Positions 59,603-64,000 of a stretch of 64,000 bases of DNA are shown here, in pieces. A model generated the notes under the pieces. That model was not told where the DNA came from, searched no databases, and saw only the letters and a program-made list of their open reading frames with translations. How positions within the stretch are numbered: position 1 is the stretch's first letter; every line of letters begins with the position of its first letter. The stretch comes from Roseovarius mucosus DSM 17069. GTDB taxonomy: Bacteria; Pseudomonadota; Alphaproteobacteria; Rhodobacterales; Rhodobacteraceae. Position numbers and translations under genes: made by a program. The stretch covers positions 282,947 to 346,946 of the forward strand of contig NZ_KN293980.1 of NCBI RefSeq assembly GCF_000768555.3, read 5' to 3'.

Positions 59603-59619
59603 CACACACCCCTTGCCTT

Positions 59620-59970
59620 TTGACCCGCTCGCGTCATCCTCTTGCCCGCAGCCAGCAAAAGGATCAAGTCAAACTGTCGGAACACCCAATTTGCCCGCTT
59701 TGCCAGCGCCCGATCCCGCCCGAGGTGCGCCAGAGCCTGCATCACCTTGTGCCCAAGCTGAAAGGCGGCAAGGGTGGCCCGGTGGTGCGCCTGCACCAGA
59801 TTTGCCACAACGAGATCCATGCGACGCTGACGGAGGGTGAACTGGCGCGCGATTATGCCACTGTCGAGGCTTTGCGCGCGCATCCGCGTCTGGCGAAATT
59901 CATCGCCTGGGTGGCGCAGCGGCCGCCGGGGTTTCATTCAAGATCCCCCGGCGCGCGGCGCAAGCGGTAG
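59620..59970 (+). CDS. HNH endonuclease-fold protein
   Basis: A protein of about 116 residues: two Cys in ICPLCQRPIPPE, HHLVPKLKGGKGGPVVRLHQ, then the HNH signature ICHNEIHATLTEGELARDY with the Asn-Glu-Ile-His pattern of the second His/Asn pair. Small HNH proteins of this type are common in Rhodobacteraceae and uncharacterised. The start is uncertain: the TTG at 59620 is in frame, but no ATG precedes the domain. Divergent from mscS. Confidence 0.78.
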   Translation: MTRSRHPLARSQQKDQVKLSEHPICPLCQRPIPPEVRQSLHHLVPKLKGGKGGPVVRLHQICHNEIHATLTEGELARDYATVEALRAHPRLAKFIAWVAQRPPGFHSRSPGARRKR

Positions 59971-59973
59971 CGA

Positions 59974-61017
59974 TCAATACGGCATCGGATGCGCCTTGTG
60001 GGTGGCGTCGAGATCGCTCAGCACCTCCGGGCTAAGCGTGATGTCCGCCGACCCAAGCGCCAGGTCGAGCTGAGCCATGTCGGTGGCCCCAAAGATGGCA
60101 GAGCAGAGGAAGGGGCGCGTTAGGCACCAGGCAAGCGCCATTTGCACGGGGTCGAGGCCGTGTTTCTGCGCGACCGCGTGATAGGCTGCGACGGCCTCGA
60201 ACGCGCGCGGGGTCTTGCGCCCGCCCAGATCGCCGTTGATCGCCATGCGCGAGCCGGTGGGCAGCGCGCCATTCTGGTATTTGCCACTGAGCAACCCCGC
60301 CGCAAGGGGAGAAAAAGCCAGCAGGCCCACATCCTCGTTGACGCTGAGTTCCGCGAGGTCCGTGTCGTAGAGGCGGCACATGAGCGAGTATTCATTCTGG
60401 ATCGAGGCGGCGCGGGGGCCGTGGCCCGCCTCGGCCAGCCTGAGCCATTGCGCCATGCCCCACGCGCTCTCGTTCGAGAGGCCGAAGGCGCGGATGGTGC
60501 CGCGCGTCACCTCGCGTTGCAGGGCCTCGAGCGTCTCCTCCATATGGGCGATTGTCTCGGCGCGGTTCTGGGCTGAGGGGTCATAGGCCCAGTTCTGGCG
60601 GAACATATAGCTGCCCCGGTTGGGCCAGTGGAATTGATAGAGGTCGATATGATCGGTCTTGAGGCGGCGCAGCGATCCCTCAATGGCCTGCGGGATGGAC
60701 CCCGCCGTGATCGGCGCGCCGTCGCGGGCGTGTTTGAAGCCCTTGCCGGAATGTTTGGTGGCGAGGATCACGTCGGCCCGCCGCCCTGAGGCCGCGAACC
60801 ACTCGCCGATGATTTCCTCGGTGCGGCCGGTGGTTTCGGCACTGATGGGGGTGGTGGGATACATCTCGGCGGTGTCGATGAAGTTCACGCCGCGCTCCAG
60901 CGCGCGGTCAATCTGGGCATGGCCCTCTGCCGGGGTGTTCTGAGAGCCCCATGTCATCGAGCCAAGGCAGAGCGCGCTCACCTCGATCCCGGTCCGGCCC
61001 AAGGGTCTTTTCTGCAT
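59974..61017 (-). CDS. Aldo/keto reductase (Tas-like)
   Basis: A 347-residue AKR barrel. Catalytic residues are visible: Asp in NFIDTAEMYPTTP with Tyr, Lys in ILATKHSGKG and His in DLYQFHWPNRG. NADP-binding segments are FGLSNESAWGMAQWL and SPLAAGLLSGKYQ. The long insertion with TTPISAETTGRTEEIIGEW resembles E. coli Tas. Substrate unknown. Start Met 61017. Divergent region upstream contains repeat copy C. Confidence 0.9.
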   Translation of the reverse strand: MQKRPLGRTGIEVSALCLGSMTWGSQNTPAEGHAQIDRALERGVNFIDTAEMYPTTPISAETTGRTEEIIGEWFAASGRRADVILATKHSGKGFKHARDGAPITAGSIPQAIEGSLRRLKTDHIDLYQFHWPNRGSYMFRQNWAYDPSAQNRAETIAHMEETLEALQREVTRGTIRAFGLSNESAWGMAQWLRLAEAGHGPRAASIQNEYSLMCRLYDTDLAELSVNEDVGLLAFSPLAAGLLSGKYQNGALPTGSRMAINGDLGGRKTPRAFEAVAAYHAVAQKHGLDPVQMALAWCLTRPFLCSAIFGATDMAQLDLALGSADITLSPEVLSDLDATHKAHPMPY

Positions 61018-61093
61018 GGTGTCTCCTGAGGTTTGGGTATTGGGATGGGGATACGGGAGGAAGGGGGGCATTGGACCTTAGTGAGGAGCCGCG

Positions 61094-61160
61094 CGGTGCC
61101 CGCCCGAGCGGGCGGACGGGCGCTGCGCGGCGGCACCTGCGGTGCCTTGATTCCGCGCTT
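61094..61160 (+). repeat. Dispersed palindromic repeat, copy C
   Basis: GGTGCCCGCCCGAGCGGGCG ... GCGCGGCGGCACCTGCGGTG, then CCTTGATTCCGCGC. Here the inner hairpin is GGCACC-TGC-GGTGCC, the reverse pairing of copies A and B but still fully complementary. Confidence 0.75.
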
Positions 61161-61201
61161 GGGGGCATCCCCAAAAGCCAGTCCATTTCCCCCAAGCCCT
61201 C

Positions 61202-61729
61202 TCAGTGATTGTGCCCATGCCCATGCCCATGGTCATGATCGTGCCCGTGGTCGTCATCCAAGCTGCCGTGCAACGCGAATTGTTCCAGCCCCGCGTCTTG
61301 GGCCTCGATCACGCTGAAGGTTTCGCGCACGCCCGCCTCGGTCAGTTCGCGGATCACGGTGAGGAGGGTGTTGGGGGTGTGATCTTCGCAGAGGTCGGCC
61401 ATTTGTGCCACTTCCTCGCGCGCGACGGGGAGGGCTGCGGCGAGGTCCGGCGCGCCGTAGATGTCGACAAAATGCTGGGCCAGCGCCTGTGTCAGGGTGG
61501 CAATCTCGGCCTCTTCGACTTGGGTCACGGCGACAAAGGTCACGCGGCCAAAGGTTTCGACCCCGAGCCAGCCATTGGCAAAGGCCTGTCGGGATTTGCC
61601 CGTGAGGTCCGCCTCGGACCAGTTGGAAAACTCGAACCCGCCCGAGATACACCATTCGCCGGTGCGCGCGGGGCTGTGGTAGACGCGCTGATCGCTCTCG
61701 TCGAAATGGATGGCGCGGGCGAGTTTCAT
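61202..61729 (-). CDS. DUF6505-like protein with His-rich C-terminal tail
   Basis: A 175-residue protein starting MKLARAIHFDESDQRVYHSP and containing TGEWCISGGFEFSNWSEADL, KSRQAFANGWLGVETFGRVT, VDIYGAPDLAAALPVAREEV and PNTLLTVIRELTEAGVRE. It ends in a striking tail of alternating His, Asp and Gly (DDDHGHDHDHGHGHGHNH), probably metal-binding. I recognise the body as the DUF6505-type Roseobacter family; function unknown. It overlaps the ligase-like gene upstream by four bases, so it is co-translated with it. Confidence 0.78.
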   Translation of the reverse strand: MKLARAIHFDESDQRVYHSPARTGEWCISGGFEFSNWSEADLTGKSRQAFANGWLGVETFGRVTFVAVTQVEEAEIATLTQALAQHFVDIYGAPDLAAALPVAREEVAQMADLCEDHTPNTLLTVIRELTEAGVRETFSVIEAQDAGLEQFALHGSLDDDHGHDHDHGHGHGHNH

Positions 61730-62433
61730 GGCTGGGTCTCCAACAAAGTGGTGAGCGGGATGAGATGGGTGGTGTCGGGGCAGCGCAAGAGCATGCCAAA
61801 GCGGTCGTCCACGCCCTGAAACGTGCCGGTGAGGCCATTTTGCGTGACCTCTTCGCCCATGCGCCAGGCAAGGCCGCGCCATTCGGCATGGAGCGCGCGG
61901 GGGCCTGCGTCCTCCCATGTGTTGATCCAGACGAGGCTGTGACGCGCCCAGGCCTCTAACAATTCCACGGGGTCCATCTCGGCGCAGCCCTCGTCATAGA
62001 GCGTGGTCTGGTCGGGTTGGTCACCGGGACGCTCGGTGATTTGCAGGAGGGGCAGATCGAGGCCGATCACGAGCCAGTCGGGTTCGGCTTCGGGATCTGT
62101 GCCGCCTGCGGCCACGCGCAGCCGCCCGCAAGAGGCCCCGTTGAGGCGGATGCCGCCCGACCATTCCAGTTGCACCGCCACCTCGGGCGGGGCGAGCGCA
62201 CCAAAGGCGTTCTGAAAGCCGACGCCGCAGGTGGGCAGCATCACCATCGCCTCGGCCAGCGGCACCTCGGGGGCGAGGACAATGGCGGCCATCAGGTGAT
62301 TGGCGGTGACATTATGCACGATGAGGCCCGCGTCGCAGCCCTCAGCGGCCAGATCGCGGGCCACATCAAAGGGATGGGTCGCGCCGGTGACGGCGCGCCC
62401 CGACATCAGGGGTGGAAAGCTGGGCGCGGTCAT
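61726..62433 (-). CDS. Biotin/lipoate-protein ligase family protein
   Basis: A 235-residue protein resembling the alphaproteobacterial biotin/lipoate-ligase-like family: LMAAIVLAPEVPLAEAMVML, VQLEWSGGIRLNGASCGRLR (variant of the GRGRRGR/KWPND region), DWLVIGLDLPLL, HSLVWINTWEDAGPRALHAE and GTFQGVDDRFGMLLR at the C-terminal SH3-like part. Substrate not fixed. It is in a run of minus-strand genes: DUF6494, Mrp, this gene and the DUF6505-like gene, with four-base overlaps on both sides. Confidence 0.75.
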   Translation of the reverse strand: MTAPSFPPLMSGRAVTGATHPFDVARDLAAEGCDAGLIVHNVTANHLMAAIVLAPEVPLAEAMVMLPTCGVGFQNAFGALAPPEVAVQLEWSGGIRLNGASCGRLRVAAGGTDPEAEPDWLVIGLDLPLLQITERPGDQPDQTTLYDEGCAEMDPVELLEAWARHSLVWINTWEDAGPRALHAEWRGLAWRMGEEVTQNGLTGTFQGVDDRFGMLLRCPDTTHLIPLTTLLETQP

Positions 62434-63494
62434 GCCAGCCCTGCGTTGATGAGGTGGCGGGCCACCTCGCGGAAGGCCTGCGCCTGTGGGCTGTCGGGTT
62501 TCGAGACCACGATGGGCGCGCCGCCATCCGAGGCCACGCGAATGTCGAGATGGAGCGGTATTTCCGCCAAGAGCGGCACGCCCAGTTTCTCGGCCTCTGC
62601 CCGCACGCCGCCATGGCCAAAGACATGCTCTTCATGGCCGCAGTTGGAGCAGATATGCGTGCTCATGTTCTCGATCATGCCCAGCACCGGCACATGAAGC
62701 TGGTTGAACATATCAATCCCCTTGCGGGCATCGAGAAGCGCCACATCCTGCGGTGTCGAGACGATGATCGCGCCATCCACCTGCGCCTTTTGCGCCAGTG
62801 TCATCTGCACGTCACCGGTGCCGGGCGGCAGGTCCACCAAGAGCACATCGAGCGCGCCCCATTGCACCTGCATCAGCATCTGTTGCAGCGCGCCCATCAG
62901 CATCGGGCCGCGCCAGACCACGGCCTGACCTTCGTTGGTCATGAGGCCGATGGACATCATCGTCACGCCGTGATTGCGCATGGGCAGGATGGTCTTGCCA
63001 TCGGGGCTGGCGGGGCGGCCCGAGACGCCCAGCATGCGCGGCTGGCTGGGGCCATAGACATCGGCATCCAAGAGGCCCACGCGCCGCCCCTCAGCGGCAA
63101 GGGCACAGGCGAGATTGGCAGAGACGGTGGATTTGCCGACCCCGCCCTTGCCAGAGGCGATGGCGATCAGGTGATTGACGCCGGGCACTTTTTCCGGCCC
63201 CTTCGGCTCTGCCTTGCGGGAGGGTTTGAGATCGGGCGGCGCCTTGGTCGAATGACCGGTCAGCACGACCGACACAGACTCCGCGCCTGAGAGCGCCTTG
63301 ACCGCCGCCTCGGCGGCATCGCGCACCGGGGTATAGGCCTGCGCCTTGGCCGGGTCGATTTCCAGCACGAAGCGCACGGTGCCGCCGTCGACCGTGAGGG
63401 CGCGCATCACGCCTGCGGCCACGATGTCCGATCCGCTGACCGGATCGGTGATATTTTTGAGCGCCTCAAGGACGCTCTCTCTTGTCAATGCCAC
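62430..63494 (-). CDS. Mrp/NBP35-family ATP-binding iron-sulfur carrier
   Basis: A 354-residue ApbC/Mrp protein: an N-terminal MIP18/DUF59 domain (about residues 1-90; ALKNITDPVSGSDIVAAGVM), a deviant Walker A (IAIASGKGGVGKSTVSANLA, about 108-120), DVYGPSQPRMLGVSG, and the C-terminal CxxC in HICSNCGHEEHVFG (about 280) that bridges a [4Fe-4S] cluster. It delivers iron-sulfur clusters to apo-proteins. It lies one base after the DUF6494 stop and overlaps the ligase-like gene by four bases. Confidence 0.93.
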   Translation of the reverse strand: MALTRESVLEALKNITDPVSGSDIVAAGVMRALTVDGGTVRFVLEIDPAKAQAYTPVRDAAEAAVKALSGAESVSVVLTGHSTKAPPDLKPSRKAEPKGPEKVPGVNHLIAIASGKGGVGKSTVSANLACALAAEGRRVGLLDADVYGPSQPRMLGVSGRPASPDGKTILPMRNHGVTMMSIGLMTNEGQAVVWRGPMLMGALQQMLMQVQWGALDVLLVDLPPGTGDVQMTLAQKAQVDGAIIVSTPQDVALLDARKGIDMFNQLHVPVLGMIENMSTHICSNCGHEEHVFGHGGVRAEAEKLGVPLLAEIPLHLDIRVASDGGAPIVVSKPDSPQAQAFREVARHLINAGLA

Positions 63495-63495
63495 G

Positions 63496-63690
63496 TCAGT
63501 CCTGCCCTTTGATGATGCCGGTCACGGTATGCTCGATCTCCAGCCCCTCGACGGTCAGAACCACCTTGGCGGTGAATTCCTGTCCGGCGGTGGCCCCCTT
63601 CTTGCGCAGGCCGTCTTCGATGGCCTGTTGCGAGGTGACGCCCACCTGTTTGAGGAATTTGCGCATCGACATGTTGAAATCGTCACTCAT
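63496..63690 (-). CDS. DUF6494-family small protein
   Basis: A 64-residue protein: FNMSMRKFLKQVGVTSQQAI, EDGLRKKGATAGQEFTAKVV and LTVEGLEIEHTVTGIIKGQD. A small family encoded beside Mrp in Rhodobacteraceae; function unknown. It is soluble, with no signal or cysteines. The one-base gap to mrp implies co-translation and a possible role with Mrp (inference). Confidence 0.8.
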   Translation of the reverse strand: MSDDFNMSMRKFLKQVGVTSQQAIEDGLRKKGATAGQEFTAKVVLTVEGLEIEHTVTGIIKGQD

Positions 63691-63753
63691 CGGTTTCTCC
63701 CTTTGCTGATCTGAATGCTTGACGCCGATATAGGCGGTTTTCTAGGCTTGGGT

Positions 63754-64000
63754 ATGCGCCTGTTGATGACCCTCTGCGATCGGCTGTCCCGGACCGCGAT
63801 GCTGTGGCTTGCGGTGGTCCTGTTGCTGCTGCCCGGCATGGGCCGCGCCGATGACAAGCGGTTTCGCCTGAGCGCGCCCGAGGCCTTGGTGCAGAGCGGG
63901 CTCTTGCAGTATATCGTGCCGCGTTTTGCGCTCAAGGTCGGGGTGCGGGTCGAGGTGGTGGACGAGGGGACCGAGGCCGAGATCACGTTGGGCCAACACG
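63754..64000 (+). CDS. Exported substrate-binding (tungstate/molybdate-type ABC) protein, 3' truncated
   Basis: The first 82 residues of a gene running out of the window. A long signal peptide (LWLAVVLLLLPGMGRADDKR, cleavage near GRA) is followed by FRLSAPEALVQSGLLQYIVP and RFALKVGVRVEVVDEGTEAE. The SGLLQYIVPRFALKVGVRVEV stretch resembles the start of TupA/ModA-type binding proteins. Only the N terminus is visible, so ligand and neighbours are unknown. ATG 63754 was chosen; 63769 (MTLCDRL) is an alternative. Confidence 0.75.
   Translation, partial: MRLLMTLCDRLSRTAMLWLAVVLLLLPGMGRADDKRFRLSAPEALVQSGLLQYIVPRFALKVGVRVEVVDEGTEAEITLGQH

Noticed and set aside
1..64000. CRISPR arrays, transposases, rRNA genes.
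   Set aside because: No regularly spaced direct repeats, DDE or Tyr/Ser recombinase motifs, or rRNA sequence were seen.

Overview
The window is high-GC, gene-dense chromosomal DNA that looks like a marine Roseobacter-group alphaproteobacterium (Rhodobacteraceae). The grounds are a PhyR-NepR-EcfG general stress response locus, a carnitine-to-glycine-betaine pathway beside a GcvT-fused FAD demethylase, Roseobacter-typical small families (DUF6494, a DUF6505-like protein, DUF3576, DUF983) and the short intergenic repeats usual in this group. No prophage, transposase, CRISPR array or rRNA was seen. The first gene (1-1573) and the last (63754-64000) are cut by the window edges.

Layout. 0-2.3 kb: end of a dimethylglycine/sarcosine dehydrogenase-like gene and an RluA-type pseudouridine synthase. 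2.4-13.8 kb: a general stress response (GSR) island. The regulators phyR, nepR, ecfG and a HisKA_2-type sensor kinase sit among small envelope and membrane genes (PLDc_N protein, phospholipase D, AI-2E permease, holin-like protein, DUF883, DUF1328, entericidin, ExoD, a periplasmic protein). Nine promoters match GGAAC-N16-CGTT exactly and two more have one mismatch. 13.9-22.4 kb: tRNA-Lys, dapF, mtaB, a DapC-like aminotransferase, a frameshifted ftsK, lolA, an SLT transglycosylase and hspQ. 22.4-27.5 kb: gamma-glutamyltransferase, an RsbW-like kinase with a STAS antagonist, thiolase, GNAT and a GAF-type methionine sulfoxide reductase.

27.5-35.9 kb: carnitine catabolism. BKACE, SDR, carnitine dehydrogenase-thioesterase and acyl-CoA dehydrogenase are tightly packed on the minus strand, followed by an ADP-forming CoA ligase and a CaiD-like hydratase, with a divergent GlxA/CdhR-like regulator. 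Together these genes would convert carnitine (and possibly crotonobetaine) to glycine betaine, which the first gene's family degrades further. 35.9-38 kb: an ECF sigma / membrane protein / periplasmic sensor module resembling CnrH-Y-X, with an EF-hand protein upstream. 38-50 kb: mixed housekeeping (NUDIX, EamA, prs, yggS), a large secreted SGNH-glycosidase-RTX protein, an L,D-transpeptidase, and a CDF exporter divergent from a metal-type MerR.

50.7-54.8 kb: leuS-lptE-holA. 55-56.5 kb: an accessory Ala-rich hypothetical protein and repeats. 56.5-64 kb: GST, flavoprotein, MscS, HNH protein, aldo/keto reductase, and a tight minus-strand set of DUF6494, Mrp ATPase, biotin/lipoate ligase-like protein and a His-tailed DUF6505-like protein.

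Most worth a second look: the density of perfect EcfG promoters; a DapF lacking its second catalytic cysteine; the ftsK frameshift; the CnrYXH-like module; a dispersed repeat whose stem is kept by compensatory changes; and the SGNH-glycosidase-RTX fusion.
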